Positions 23,757 to 35,643 of a stretch of DNA of 64,000 nucleotides are shown here, in pieces (the stretch's first letter is position 1; every line of letters starts with the position of its first letter). The notes under the pieces were generated by a model. That model made no database searches. It saw only the letters and a program-made list of their open reading frames with translations, and was not told the DNA's origin. A program made the position numbers and the translations under genes. Origin of the DNA: Pohlia nutans (lineage: Eukaryota > Streptophyta > Bryopsida > Bryales > Mniaceae); assembly GCA_022496805.1 (NCBI GenBank), contig CM040085.1:12181811-12245810 (forward strand), written 5' to 3'.

Positions 23757-24709
23757 AAATTTCTCATCCGCCATTGACTTTTTGCATGTGGATCTTTTAC
23801 TATATATTTAATGGAAAATTAGCTTCTGGTAGCTCCTCCTTGTAAATGACTGCTCGGTAGTCACTACCGGAGGGAGTAAAAGCTACCAGGAAGAAGAGAA
23901 ATCAGTGAGCACGGAAATACTAAGGCAATGACGTTATCGGTACTGGCTCGGTAATCTCCCAGGACAACGTATTCAGACTAGAATCATAAGCAAAAAATAT
24001 CAAGAAGGGACTACTCGGTAAGCAAAAGTAGCAAAAGGAGAAAGAATTATGACAAAGTAATCATGTATCTTGAAAAATGGGTCGTGCCAATGAGTTTGGT
24101 TCTATTGCTTTTATACAACAGTACAACCAGATCTGACAGTTAGATCAGATCGGTAAAAAAGTATTTCCCTAGATCTACTTTCTGTGGTAACTTGGAAAAT
24201 TACCGAGGTAAAAACTCAGATCGGTAGACCTACCGGTAGCTCCTAATTTACCGTTAACAGCTTCATGCATGTCTGATCCGATTAGAAAGGGGATGATTTG
24301 TGAAATATTCATGCCTCATTTCATGTTATAGTGATTCACCCAAAACTACAAAGAGTTCAATGTAAACGTGTTCTTTAAAAAGCCAACTCATAAAATTAAG
24401 CAACCAAAAAATCTCCAAAAAACACTACACTTGGAGTATTACATTTCAACCAATCACAACAAATTTCATGTACAAATTGTCAATATCTCATTTGTAATCA
24501 AATTACAAAAGAATTTTGATTTATAAGTTTCAAATTTTATACAAAAATATTTGTGACATCAATCATAGATCTAACACTATGGATAGAACCAAAAATCATA
24601 TTGTACAACTTTTATTCATATATCAAGTTCAAAATATCCCTCTTAGTTAAATTTTATAAGACATCTTTGAAATTCTCCAAATCTAGAGAGGGTTGAGGAC
24701 GTTTAGGGG
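23757..24709. mobile_element. TTAA-type MITE, family B copy 1 (interrupted)
   Basis: Sequence from about 23757 matches family B copy 2 (34706-35272) throughout, for example TTTCTCATCCG, CAAAAAATCTCCAAAAA and ATCATAGATCTAAC. It ends GACGTTTAGGGG followed by TTAA at 24710-24713. The left end is diverged or lost. A 432 bp insertion at 23827-24258 splits it. No coding capacity. Confidence 0.75.
23827..24258. mobile_element. Insertion nested in family B, flanked by AGCTTC
   Basis: Family B copy 2 reads straight through TTAGCTTCATG. In this copy AGCTTC occurs at 23821-23826 and again at 24259-24264, with 432 bp of unrelated DNA between. The insert contains repeated short palindromes built on CTACCGGTAG and CTCGGTAG. 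A 6 bp duplication is inferred from this empty site. I see no clear terminal inverted repeat, so the class is unknown. Confidence 0.7.
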
Positions 24710-24713
24710 TTAA

Positions 24714-25356
24714 GCAATTGTTACCTTAACAAGGTTTACCTTAATTATAAGTACTAAAAAGATGAGTGTATCATCTCTCAATCAAGTCTCCCTAAAGGTC
24801 CCTTGCACTCCAAATGTATGAGAATTGTAGATTTGCTCATATAATCTGTCTTGTGTATTGAAGTGCAAAAATTAAATCAAATGCTCTATACAGCAACAAT
24901 CATTAACTTTTTCACAAAACACATGCAAAAATACATGGCCACAGTGGAACTTCAGGTCATTTACGGGTTAACAGAAACTCTAAGATTGAGAGCTGCCCGT
25001 GATGATGCAAGACAGCAAAATGAAGAACATACAATACATCTTCACATGCAATAGAAAGTCCACTTTGGTCACAAGAACAAGCACGAGAAGTGGATATTTT
25101 AGAGCAGGAAGATCCAACTTTCATGCGGCCCTCTTCAACAATTGGTTGAAATATGCCCATCTTACTGCAACCGTTAAAAAGGATTGAAAATGAATGAACA
25201 TGACAAGATCCACAGATGTGGATCATTCTCATGTTCCAACCACTTGTCACTAAAAAAAAACTTGTGACGAGATGGAGCCCATAAGATCTACGTAGCGATG
25301 GAAAGGAAGGCTGAAAGAATTCTTCTAATCAGAAATGAATGGAGTCTTGTTCAATC
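24714..25356. other. 3' flank of RAD4, no gene seen
   Basis: AT-rich. Only short chance frames; no repeat ends recognised. Confidence 0.4.
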
Positions 25357-28300
25357 TTACATTTCCTCTACTTGTATCATAGACCCACACTGGCACCGCT
25401 TCGTCGTAATGCCCGTCTCCGCATCGTAGCTTTCAGTAGTTTCCACATAGTGGTGCACATGTGCAGGATCTGCAGCAGCGTCTTCGTTACGCTCTTCTCT
25501 GACAGATTGCATGGTGTTCTCCATGGCTGTCGCTCCTGTCACAGATTCAACAGATAGTTTCTTGTTCGACGTAAACGTTGCAGCTTCTGCAGCGTCTCCT
25601 TGGTATGTATCTCGCAGCCGTTTTCGAGTAGCAATTGAGAGGAGGAGCTGGCGCCAACGTGTAGCTGCTTGCTCCTCCCTCTTCTTCAAAAGTTGGGCAG
25701 CCCGTTGATCCTCACATTCACGATATGCCTGCGTTCAGTGAAAGACAGTGGTGAATGGTAGAAATGACAAGTGTGAAAACGGATCAAGACCTTGATAGGA
25801 AATTTGTTGATCTGTCAACTTTGGTGATATTGTATTCCAACAAGCAACCATAATGTTCTTAAAAGCACCTCCTCACACCTTAGGCCCATCTGCTAATTCA
25901 AGGAGTATCCAAGATGCTAACATCTTGTTTCTTTGGCACACATCCTTTTACATCTTGAGTTAATAATTTGGAGAACGAAGCCCCTGACATCAATAGTTCC
26001 ATTGACAGTAGCTTTGTGAGCTAGCAGAAGTCGTTCATTCATATTGATTGAATTTGTTTCGTTGTATGTTGTCAGTAAGATGGGTGCATTTAAAGAACAA
26101 CTTCAAAATCGTTGTGAGACTGTGATAACGTACCTCCATAATTGCATCTTGGAACTCTTCACATACCACCAGGCCTTCGAACACGGGTACCGAGTGCCCT
26201 CTTCGAATTTCAAATCCTACCATGGCAGGTGCATAGTCCACTCCTAATCGTTCGCACACAGGAACCAGACGAGGAAACCGTAGATGGACAGTTCCGGGTG
26301 GCACGCATTTCTCGGACCACACATCCACCTGGCCACGTTCATTCTGAAACAAAGCCAAGAGCTCTTCAGTCAATACTATCAATGCAGAAGATCAAACCGG
26401 TGGCTCTGCTTACATAGACTTTCTTGTTGCCCGCTGAAACAGTTGTTCATTTCGATACATTCAGTAAGAATTCGTTAGTCTAAAGAAAGCAGTCATCGAG
26501 TTTCTTTAGATAAACCACAATTATCAAGTCACTCACTCTGGGTACGATCCCGCCAACTGCACGTGGAAGTTGATATTCATCGGTCTGCCACTCCCCAAAC
26601 AACTCGGCCATGATCACTTCCTTCTTGCCTTCCTCCCGTGTTGAATCCTCAGCCTCACCAGGGCTCTCTTTCGGCACGGCCCGAGATTTGACTATCTGTA
26701 GAATGAGACATTCAGAATGTCACCAGAAACGATGCTATTGCGTGAACCAAAAAGGAATAGTTATCACCTAACGGACCAAGGATTCATGGTTATAAAATGA
26801 CCAATTGTGAAAAATATAATTCAATGGAACCGAATCTTATATCACCAGGATCGGATGCATGTGTTGGTCAATAAACAAATGAAATTGGACAAAAATGAGT
26901 CCCCATATGACCTACTCAAAGCTGCTAAATTTTTTGAGGGTTTCTTGGTACTTCAGGGGTTATATATGAACGTAAGCAAGTGAAGCTACAGCAACTGTCA
27001 CAAATGCAGGTGTCCCAAACCTTGGCAGGCAACTCCCCAGGTTTCACTTTGCGACCTTCTCGAAGCCAACGATCACTGGTATGCAACGTCTGCACAGAAC
27101 TCCGCCGAAAAACTGGTTGGCCAGCACAGTATCCAAGCACTGGACCTTTTGGATACACTGTTTCATACTTCTTTAGCCACCTCTCCAGCACATAAAGGTG
27201 GTGAGTTCTATAAGCCTGTCCACACCCAAATGATCACACGACAGGAACAACAGGGTTCACTGATATATGTTGATCTCACAGCAAACGATTTGGCAAGGGA
27301 GGAAGTGAACAAGCAAAGGAAAACGAAAAACAAAGTGAAAACAACTGAGCACTCGGTTTAAATGGACCTGCTGGTTTGTTGGCAGAGGCTCCGTATAAAG
27401 CTTGGTGTCCAATTCCATGTCTTCTCGATCAGCGCGAGGAGTGAATTGAGGCAGGTCTTCCTGTCCACTGGCTGTTGCATCACGATTTTCCAAGTCATTG
27501 ACAGAGGGTGCCGAGGGTGGCGGCATTACTGAAGGTCCCGAAGTTGCGGCCGCCTCCAGTTGTTTGAGGGGACTCATGGTGGACTCCCACCATTCGGAAT
27601 CCACTCTAAGAGGCTCTATAGATGACCACAAGTTCACATACCTGCAAACCAATATCCAGAATACACTGATTTTAACCAATCTGTAATTGCTTCATAACAT
27701 TCAAAAACCATGGAAACCTTCACGCTGTTGACAACCTAAGTCCTACCAGAGGCAAGAGTGATTGAAAATGAAACAACATCGACCTGCATTTTCATTCTCC
27801 TGGACGCACTTTCCTCTAAAGTCAACACATGTTTATCGAGCCCGGCTCATGATGAGAAACCTGTGGATTTGAGATCAAGAACTGGATGAGGGTTGGCAAG
27901 CAATTTAAATGTTTGTGTTGTGGTGGGGCGTTGGCACATGCTAATGGCAAGGTCTCAGGCGTTCTAAGTACTAATACGAGTAGGTAGTGGTACCTATCTT
28001 GCAGGAAATCATAAGTACTAAATTATAGTAAAAAATTGGACGTTACCTGCGCGTCACATCCTTAGCTCCAGGACCAGCAAAAGCAACAACATAGCGCAAT
28101 GGATTTCGACACGCAGCTGTCGCCCCTTCCACTTGATCAGCTCCATCAACAATTCCTCTAGTAGCATCCACATGTACCCACCTGCAGTGATAGATCAGTG
28201 CCTGCTAAACAAGGTGAATGCGGCCAACTCCGCCCTGACTATCAACGAGCCGAAAAGTAGCGTTCATTACAAGAGAGGTAGCGATGACCCTGTGTTTTTT

Positions 28301-31300
28301 ACACGGCATCAAACTAGGTATATCTGAAAATGAAAGGTACCTCTCTTATGATCAAAAAATTTAAAGCTACAATAAATACATACTCTTGAAGCTCATGCTC
28401 ACCTACCATTGCTGCCCTCGCCTCCACAATAGACCTCGGCCCAATGCAGCAGCGGGCCCATCTTCGAGGACCATACCGACCCGCTACTTCCACCTTTTCT
28501 GAGTCCCTTAACGCTGTTCTCTTCTTTCTCACTGGTCGGTGTGGTAGCTGCTGCAGTGGCAGCGAGAGCCATAGCTATCTGTGCTTCAAATTCTTCATCC
28601 CCTTTCCTTTTTGAATCACTCCTTCCAGCATGCTCACTACTAGCTGTTCCCTTCGCTGTTCGCTTAGAACTCTCGCCATGTTTCACCTTTTCATCTGTCT
28701 TTGTGGTGCGTCTTCGTCCCTTGTGGCCTGGTGTTTGGGCCAATGTCTTCCCTCTCGCATTGCCTGATGGAGACTCGTCATCAACGTTTTTACCTTTGCC
28801 ACGACCTCGACCACGACCTGGACCTGGACCTGAACCACGACTCTGTCCTTGACCCCTCCCACTTCCAGGGCTCTCAGATGTCATGGCCTGAATCCCATCC
28901 ACTGAACTCGGTGTGTTTATGAACACTTGAGGTCCACGACGAGCTAAAACCTTGCTAAGATCCGCCACTTGTTGCCTCAGCTCAAACTGAAACATTCGTG
29001 AATGGTGGAACGGAGCACTGGGATCCCAATCTACTGACGCTTCAAGGCTTTCGGCGTCGGGTTTTATAGACGCAACATCCAGTACCGTCACATACCTGTA
29101 AACACACCCCATTATAATCTCTTCGACAGTAGACGATTTCTAATTTTCCAGTCATAACTCTGTGATAACATTACTGTGACAGAGTTGAAATTTGCTTGCA
29201 AAGTCACTGAGAAGCGTACCTGCAAACGTAACCCAGCCCTCGGCATAGGGCCACAGAAAGGGCTGCGAGCTGATTCACAAACCAGAAAAACAGGTCATAA
29301 AGAGTATTTCTTAGATGAAATTATTCGAGGCACTCTTTAGAAGCAACACAACTTCTATAGTGCAGAGCATGAGAGCATGATATACCTCTTCTGCTGAGCC
29401 GCACTGCTTCTGAAGGACGTCTGGTAAACGAGTTTCAAGTGCTTCCGCATCCTCTTTACGGAGCCTTGATGACCCTTCGTCAGACAGCAGCAACCGGAAG
29501 TGGTTTTGAAACTGCAAAAAAACCACCCAAAGGTATAATTGAAACAACAAACTAGAGATGTTTCATCTCGTATTAGTTGCACTGTGTTGAAGATCGAAGA
29601 ATATCTAAAGTCTACCAACTCCTCGTGAGGAAGATCTACTCACTTACCCAGCTAACTAAATGCTCTAGACGTCCAGTTGTCACTCTGTCGGCATCAGCAG
29701 ATGGAAGAAGGCGAGGGGGCAACACAGAAACAAGAGAAGCCTGTCAAAACCAGTAGAAGAAAGGATTCATAAGTATCACATGGACGACCTGTTAAATTGA
29801 ATTGTTATAAAGAAACCATGGTTTGCTTCCGGATTTTGATACGCCAAATTGCATGCTTCATCAAAAGAAAACATCAATGTTCACCATATTGATATCATGC
29901 AATAATCCCAGGAAAGAGTTCCAAATCAATCATGATGCAATTCTCAAAACCCGAAATACTAACCTGAAGTAGAGAATCATCACTTGCTTGACATACCATC
30001 CTTCCTCGAGCCAGTAAGCACAGCAAGTGCGCCATATGAACTTGGACAGCAAATTCCTGGCATCAATGACACATACTGTCACCGTACTACTCGTGTCATA
30101 TCAGAGGAAAATGCATTAAAATGACAAAATCAACTATAATCATATGACGTATTCAACCATGTCAGAATCATTCCAAATCGATATCATCACTAATCAGAAA
30201 TACGAACGTTCAACTTTGGCAAGCTTAAACACCTTGTCATTCGCATTAGCCCTTCGAAGAGGAGGAGACTTCTTCAATCTCTTGTCCGGTTCCTCTCCAG
30301 GGATGCCATCTGCGTCAAAGGAAATTGTTCCAGACCATCTCTTTTGAGGAGTAGTCTCCTCAGCTCCTCCAACTCTGACCCCGTCATCACCATCTTCCCA
30401 ATCCAACGCCTCCTCGATTGGAACATGACTCTCATTATCCTCCTGATGAAATATCACATCCCACATATTCACAAAAGGCACCTGTTGATAACTATCTTTA
30501 ATTGATGCAAATCATAATATGGAACAGCTGCCATGAGATACGGACCTGTCTCAATTCGGATGGTTGAGAAGTAGGCTCAGATGTGCTCGGTCCCTCGTGT
30601 TGTTGCTTCTGCTCAAGCTCTTGAGTTGTGCGTGCACGCATTCCACACACTACCTCTGGTGTATGTCTCTGAGAAGCTTGTAACCCCTCCTGAAGTATGG
30701 TCGCATCCATGTTTTTTTTAACAGTTTTTAGTAGGTCCTATTTGGACTTCCTCTTGTTCACATTTATTTGTTTTTGACCAGCACATGCAATAATCTTCAC
30801 TAGTTCTAGTGATATAAAATTTGGTCCCATCTGAATTATAATTTTCACAATATGATCGATTGAATTTGTCATTTTAAAACCGTGAATCCTTGGTCCTTTA
30901 AGGGTTAGGTGTAACTCCCTTTAATCCTATAAATTGGAATGTTTACAAAAATCAAGGTCCTAGTGAGCAGTACAACACACGATGTTTCCGAACTTGAAGA
31001 GACAATTTCGTCTGTAGTAACGCAACAATGTCGTAGTCCCAACACTTGCAACACTCATTCAAAAGCTTACAATTACAGGGAAGGTTTTAGTTGAAGCTCC
31101 AAGCCGCTTCTTTCGTTTCGATCCAACCCGATCCAGCAGCTGACCCACGGTTTGGCGCGATGCATCCGCCAATGTTTCTGTGAATGTTCAAAAAATCAAC
31201 TACTGACCTTGAGGTGAACCCTAGAAGTAAAACATCAGATGAATTCTAACTTGTTGCAACATATAAGTTGGATTTTTGGCAGAAAGAAGAAGGACCTGGA

Positions 31301-31452
31301 GCAGCGGTGTCATCTCCACCGCGGGTTGCAGTGTCATTTTCATGCAAGCTCCGGAGGAGATTGTCTAGGCCTGCATCAAAGTCCGGTTCATTTCTCAACC
31401 CAATTTCTGCAATAGTTTCAATCACAGCCTGATTCTCTGAAAGCATGTCCAT
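25357..31452 (-). CDS. RAD4: RAD4/XPC DNA damage recognition protein
   Basis: Fifteen exons join in frame: 31296-31452, 31077-31177, 30546-30689, 30233-30481, 29964-30056, 29648-29740, 29386-29511, 29220-29269, 28403-29095, 28047-28181, 27368-27641, 27021-27215, 26537-26695, 26134-26343, 25357-25728; 3051 bp, 1016 residues. The N-terminal TLADASRQTVGQLL is typical of plant RAD4. A transglutaminase-like fold is marked by LHWAEVYCG and RWVHVDATRGIVDG, split by a GRGRGRGKGK-type low-complexity insert. Beta-hairpin domain 1 follows (TEPLPTNQQAYRTHHLYVLE to REGRKV), then domain 2 and domain 3 (GTVHLRFPRLVPVCERLGVD). The protein recognises helix-distorting lesions for global-genome nucleotide excision repair. 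MITEs sit in two introns. Confidence 0.96.
26764..26955. mobile_element. TTAA-type MITE, family A copy 2, in a RAD4 intron
   Basis: Inverted relative to the other copies. It starts CACCTAACGGACCAAGGATT and ends CTTGGTACTTCAGGGG-TTAT, so both ends and one TTAA are decayed. The interior shows the family words in reverse complement. It lies in the RAD4 intron 26696-27020. Confidence 0.7.
30720..30909. mobile_element. TTAA-type MITE, family A copy 3, in a RAD4 intron
   Basis: The interior matches copy 1 closely (GTAGGTCCTATTTGGACTTC shared). The left ~45 bp are missing and replaced by a T run. The right end reads TTGGTCCTTTAAGGGTTAG. The left edge is about 30 bp from the 30546-30689 exon acceptor. 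Confidence 0.8.
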
Positions 31453-32440
31453 TGATTACTCTCACTGCTACAATTGCATTCGTGTTCGCTTACCAGAATC
31501 TCCTTCCTGAGCTTTTTTACTCTGTCGAGTCCGCATCAATCAGCCTGATGGTCCACGTCAAGATTTTATTAGAATTGTTGAACCACCCAAAATACTCATC
31601 TTATATGAAAGGGAAGCCTAGTCTATCAGCTGGAGGCTCCACGCAACACATAAACGATAAGCTCAAGATAAATCCCTGTAAAATTAAAACGACTACCAAA
31701 AAAGAAAAACACAACTAGATGCTTCCTTCCTAGGGTCTGTTTTGCAAATGGTATTCTCAACATCACCTCCATAGTCCTAAATTTATTAATTCAAAACCAT
31801 CTAGCTACGTGCAGACATCGAAATCAGCAACCTCCTGAGACAGTGTAGGCGTCACATTTCAAAACTGAACATCTCATTCATACAATTGCGTCCGCACTCC
31901 TCGCATTGTTACATTATGAACAGCAAGAAGATCCGAGAATAATGTTTTTTTGCTGGACCCTCAAAGCAAAGAACCGTAAGGCGAGTGCGGGAGCCCACCT
32001 TTGTGATCGTCCTTGATTGTGTCGCCAGTTGTACTCGAATTTTGCACGAAGACCCAATTGTAATCTCACACAAGCATAATACGAGCACACACAATCAAGC
32101 GTAAAGAGGAAGCTCCTCCAGCGAACTGAAAGCCCGGAGAACTTGATCGTGCTGGTGGTGCACCGCTTTTCTTCAATCGGGGGCATCACTGGAACGAGTC
32201 GACGTCGACAAGTTTCGTCCGTCGGACGAAGCTTCGTCTCCGTCGACCCTCCTGGGTCTAGGGTTTACGTTTGCTCTGATTGTACACGATTTTTTTGGTG
32301 CAGAGTTCTGATGTCTGAGTTTGAGAGAGCTACTCCAGGGTTTAGGGTTTAGGGTTGTTCTGATTGTGTGATCTTTCTGCTGAGGAATGATGTAGGGTTT
32401 AGAGTTCTTCTGATTGTTGTGATTTTTTTGAGTTTGAGCG
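31453..32440. promoter_or_regulatory. Divergent RAD4/PDCD2 promoter region with telo-boxes
   Basis: RAD4 (minus) and the PDCD2-like gene (plus) start 988 bp apart, back to back. Telo-box-type repeats lie on the PDCD2 side: TAGGGTTT at 32259-32266, a triple TTTAGGGTTTAGGGTT run at about 32337-32356, and TAGGGTTT at 32393-32400. In plants this element is common near genes for translation and ribosome assembly. A hairpin TTCGTCC-GTC-GGACGAA lies at 32214-32230, next to GTCGACGTCGAC (about 32199). Exact transcription starts cannot be seen. Confidence 0.6.
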
Positions 32441-33661
32441 ATGGCGGAAGGTGAGCAATTGTCCGCTGCGGTGCTTGCAATGAGCATAGGAGACGACGAG
32501 TCGGATAGCGATGAGGAGGATTTGGCGGTGACGCTGGGGTTCGTGCAACCGGTAACGGAGCCCTGGAAGATGGCGCGCCACCATTTCCCTTGCAAAGTAG
32601 GCGGAGCGCCGGCATGGCTGGATCCCGTGAACCTGCCGGAAGGCGAGAGCACGTTATGCGGCATTTGCAGCAATCCCTTGGGGTTTCTGATGCAGGTGTA
32701 CGCGCCCATCGGGGTGGACGATACCGGGTACAGGGAGGAAGTTTTCCACCGCAGCCTATTCCTGTTCGTGTGCCCAGACATGGCGTGTTTGCAGCAAGAC
32801 CAGCACCACCAGCTCAAGAGGAGCCCGGAGATCCCCTGTCGTAGCGTCAAGGTGTTCCGCTCGCAGCTCCAAAGATCCAACAGATTCTACGACTACGAGC
32901 CTCCGAGCGCGGAAAGCTCCCCGGTGACGGACGGTGCGCCTCTCTGCACATGGTGTGGAACTTGGAAAGCCACGAATGTTTGCGGGGGATGCAAGCAAGT
33001 CCGGTACTGCTCCCGGATCCATCAGCTTGCGCACTGGCGTGGCGGCCATGACACCTTCTGCCGCGCTGCTCAAGCAGATCTCGCATCACAATCCAATGAC
33101 GCAGTGCACACCATGGTCGAAGACGTACTCACTAGGGTTAGAGTTACGGTTGAATCTCCTGCAAGTGACAAGCTATGGCCGGAGATGGAGCTTGCAGTTG
33201 GCGAAGAAGAAGACCAGATCTCCCCTTCTCATGCCCGTGCACTGGCCGATTATGAGCATCGAGGGGAAGAATTCTCTGCTACTGATATGCAAGATGTGGA
33301 GGAGTCTTCTGCCGATCAGCAACACTGGGCTGCGTTTCAAGCCAGAATTTCCAGAGCTTCGGATCAAGTGCTCAGATATTGCCGAGCTCCGGGAGCCAAG
33401 CCGTTGTGGCCTTCCTTGGACGGCCAGCCTGAAGAAAGTGACATACCCCCCTGTTGCAATTGTGGAGGTCCTCGAATGTTTGAGTTTCAATTGCTGCCCC
33501 AGTTGCTATACTTTCTTGGCGTGCAGAACGAGACGGAAAATGATTCTCTTGATTGGGCCACTATTGCTGTGTATTCCTGTGGTGGCTCATGTAACAAAAC
33601 GGGTTCCGGCTCTGAAGGCTATGTGGAGGAGTTCCCTTGGGTTCAGCTGGCTGTGACATGA
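32441..33661 (+). CDS. PDCD2-like protein with MYND zinc finger
   Basis: One uninterrupted frame of 406 residues starts at ATG 32441. N-terminal block: LGFVQPVTEPW, KVGGAPAWLDPVNLP and LCGICSNPLGFLMQVYAPI, the first half of the PDCD2 fold. A MYND zinc finger follows at residues about 169-206 (CTWCGTWKATNVCGGC, then YCSRIHQLAHWRGGHDTFC). The C-terminal PDCD2 domain holds CCNCGGPRMFEFQLLPQLLY and ends CGGSCNKTG-FPWVQLAV. PDCD2 proteins act as chaperones for ribosomal protein uS5 during 40S assembly in the cytosol and nucleus. The gene is intronless, unlike its neighbours. The telo-boxes upstream fit a ribosome-biogenesis role. Confidence 0.95.
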   Translation: MAEGEQLSAAVLAMSIGDDESDSDEEDLAVTLGFVQPVTEPWKMARHHFPCKVGGAPAWLDPVNLPEGESTLCGICSNPLGFLMQVYAPIGVDDTGYREEVFHRSLFLFVCPDMACLQQDQHHQLKRSPEIPCRSVKVFRSQLQRSNRFYDYEPPSAESSPVTDGAPLCTWCGTWKATNVCGGCKQVRYCSRIHQLAHWRGGHDTFCRAAQADLASQSNDAVHTMVEDVLTRVRVTVESPASDKLWPEMELAVGEEEDQISPSHARALADYEHRGEEFSATDMQDVEESSADQQHWAAFQARISRASDQVLRYCRAPGAKPLWPSLDGQPEESDIPPCCNCGGPRMFEFQLLPQLLYFLGVQNETENDSLDWATIAVYSCGGSCNKTGSGSEGYVEEFPWVQLAVT

Positions 33662-34705
33662 GCTTAATTGAACTCTCATGAAGGTTATTTTATTGCAATG
33701 CAAGTCCATATCTTACCTGGACTGCAGCTCTATCTGTTGCTTGCAGACAAGAGAGGAGCTGATTTGCAATGGAACTCCTGGTGCCAGATTATATCCTTAT
33801 TGAATCTGTCCTTTTTGGTTGATGGAAGGACTCACAATGAGTTTGGATCATAACCTTCTTCTGACCAGCCTGACTGAGTTGCTTCAAAACTTGGACTTGG
33901 CATTATGGAGGTTATAACATTGCAGAGTAGTACTCCGTAGTTGGTATCTAATTATTTTTTCCACAGATATTGACGATTCTAAATTGCTTCAGGTTAGGCT
34001 AGAAATGGAGAAGGGAGCGGAATTGTGGAGCAATGTAGATTCCAGGTAGCAGCTAATGCAGTGGTATTGGTAGCAATTCTGCAGCGCCATGGAGAGGACA
34101 TGTCACTCGTTGAATGGAACTTGGGTGGGTGGCTCTTCTGGTTCAAATTTGAAGTGTCATTGTTTTCCTTAAACCCTAAACCTTGATTGCATTGATGTGT
34201 ATTGGTAGCATGAAAATTAGTTTGTTTAATTTAGCAATGCCTCCATCAAAAGTGATAGTGATTGGTATGTCCATAAATATTTCCCAACTCCAAAAGCTCC
34301 CCTCAACGTTAATGCAAGAGGACAAAATGTGCCCCCTATTTTGTGCATGTTGGGGCCACCTTAAAAAGTAACCCCCTCTTCCAAGGGTTTAAGGGGTCCT
34401 CTTAGACTAATTTGGGGCCGTAGGGTCTAAATTTGCAAAAAAATTGCCACAAAAAGACCTTAGGGTGCCTAAAATGAAAATTTCAGAGAATGTGGCCCCT
34501 GGGTGAATAGTAATTGCTATTATGTCCAGGGGGGATTTAGAGTCGGGGATAAATACTTTAAACCATACTAAATAACTATTTTGGTGCAGCAGTTGAGTTC
34601 TTTTGGTGCAGCAGTTGAGTTAGACCAAATGCCTTCATTTTTTGCAAGGTTTTTGGGTTAATATAGACCACATAAGAGGATTGTTCAAAGAAATCACCAT
34701 ATTAA
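33662..34705. other. 3' flank of PDCD2-like gene; 22 bp tandem duplication
   Basis: No coding frame. A perfect tandem copy of TTTTGGTGCAGCAGTTGAGT occurs at about 34579-34621. CCCCTCTT and AAGGGGTCC words near 34370-34400 may be further decayed transposon ends. Confidence 0.5.
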
Positions 34706-35272
34706 CCCCTAACTGCTCAAGCAGGCCGTTTTGGCCTGATGTACAGATTTCATCCGCAGTTTCTCATCCGTCATGCATTTTTTGTGGTGTGATTTTTTTA
34801 CTAATTTTTTTATGGGAAGTTAGCTTCATGTATGTGTGATTCGATCGAAAAGGAAATAATTTTTGAAAAATTATGCCTCATTTTGTGTTGTAGTGTTTCA
34901 CCGAAAATCTTGAAGATTTTGGTCTAAAAGTGTTCTTGAAAAAAAAACTATTAAAATCAAGCATCCAAAAAATCTCCAAAAATCACTACACCTAAAGTAC
35001 TACATTATAACCCATCACAACAAATTTCATCCACATGTTGTCAATATCTTATTCGTAATTGAATTACAAAATAATTTTTTATTTTATGTTTCAAAATTTA
35101 TAAAAAAAGATTAGTGATAGCAGTCATAGATCTAACCGTATAGATAGAATCTAAAATAAAAAATGTATAACTTTTATTCATACATCAAGTTCTAAATATT
35201 CATATTAATTGCATTTTATAATGCATCTTTGCAAAACTGCCTAAACTGGACAGAGGTGAGGACGTTTAGGGG
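34706..35272. mobile_element. TTAA-type MITE, family B copy 2
   Basis: A 567 bp element flanked by TTAA at 34702-34705 and 35273-35276. It starts CCCCTAACTGCTC and ends GGTGAGGACGTTTAGGGG. The inverted ends share CCCCTAA and little more. Its interior matches copy 1 and lacks that copy's insert. Non-coding. Confidence 0.85.
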
Positions 35273-35276
35273 TTAA

Positions 35277-35643
35277 CCCCTTTAGGATGTTGGGGCCTAA
35301 AATGGCGCTCTATTAGTTGTATTCGTCCATTTGAAGCACCTTCCTAAGCATATTGATATGCACGCAAACTTACAATCTGAACGGCATCTCAATGGAGGAC
35401 ATTTACAACTTTTTTAATATTTATTTGGAGTTTCCGGGTGGAATATTTGCTTTGGCAATGTCGTATTCTATGTATTCCTTGTGAATATGTAAGTCATCTA
35501 AACTGTTCTTGATTGTAAAATATTCTACAAAAATTTACAAAGCATCACATGCTTCAAAGCACATTATTCATAGCAAATCCTCACAAAAAATTCAACCTAA
35601 GAAAAGAATCCATTCATCTCCTAAATGCCCAACATCCTAAAGG
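35277..35643. mobile_element. TTAA-type MITE, family G, abutting family B
   Basis: Starts at the TTAA that ends family B copy 2, reading CCCCTTTAGGATGTTGGGG. The inverse end CCCAACATCCTAAAGG lies at about 35628-35643. The final GG and TTAA are mutated. About 367 bp, AT-rich and non-coding. Confidence 0.75.

Noticed and set aside
32934..33656. A 240-codon plus-strand frame inside the PDCD2-like gene
   Set aside because: Shadow of the real frame, which carries the zinc finger and PDCD2 motifs.
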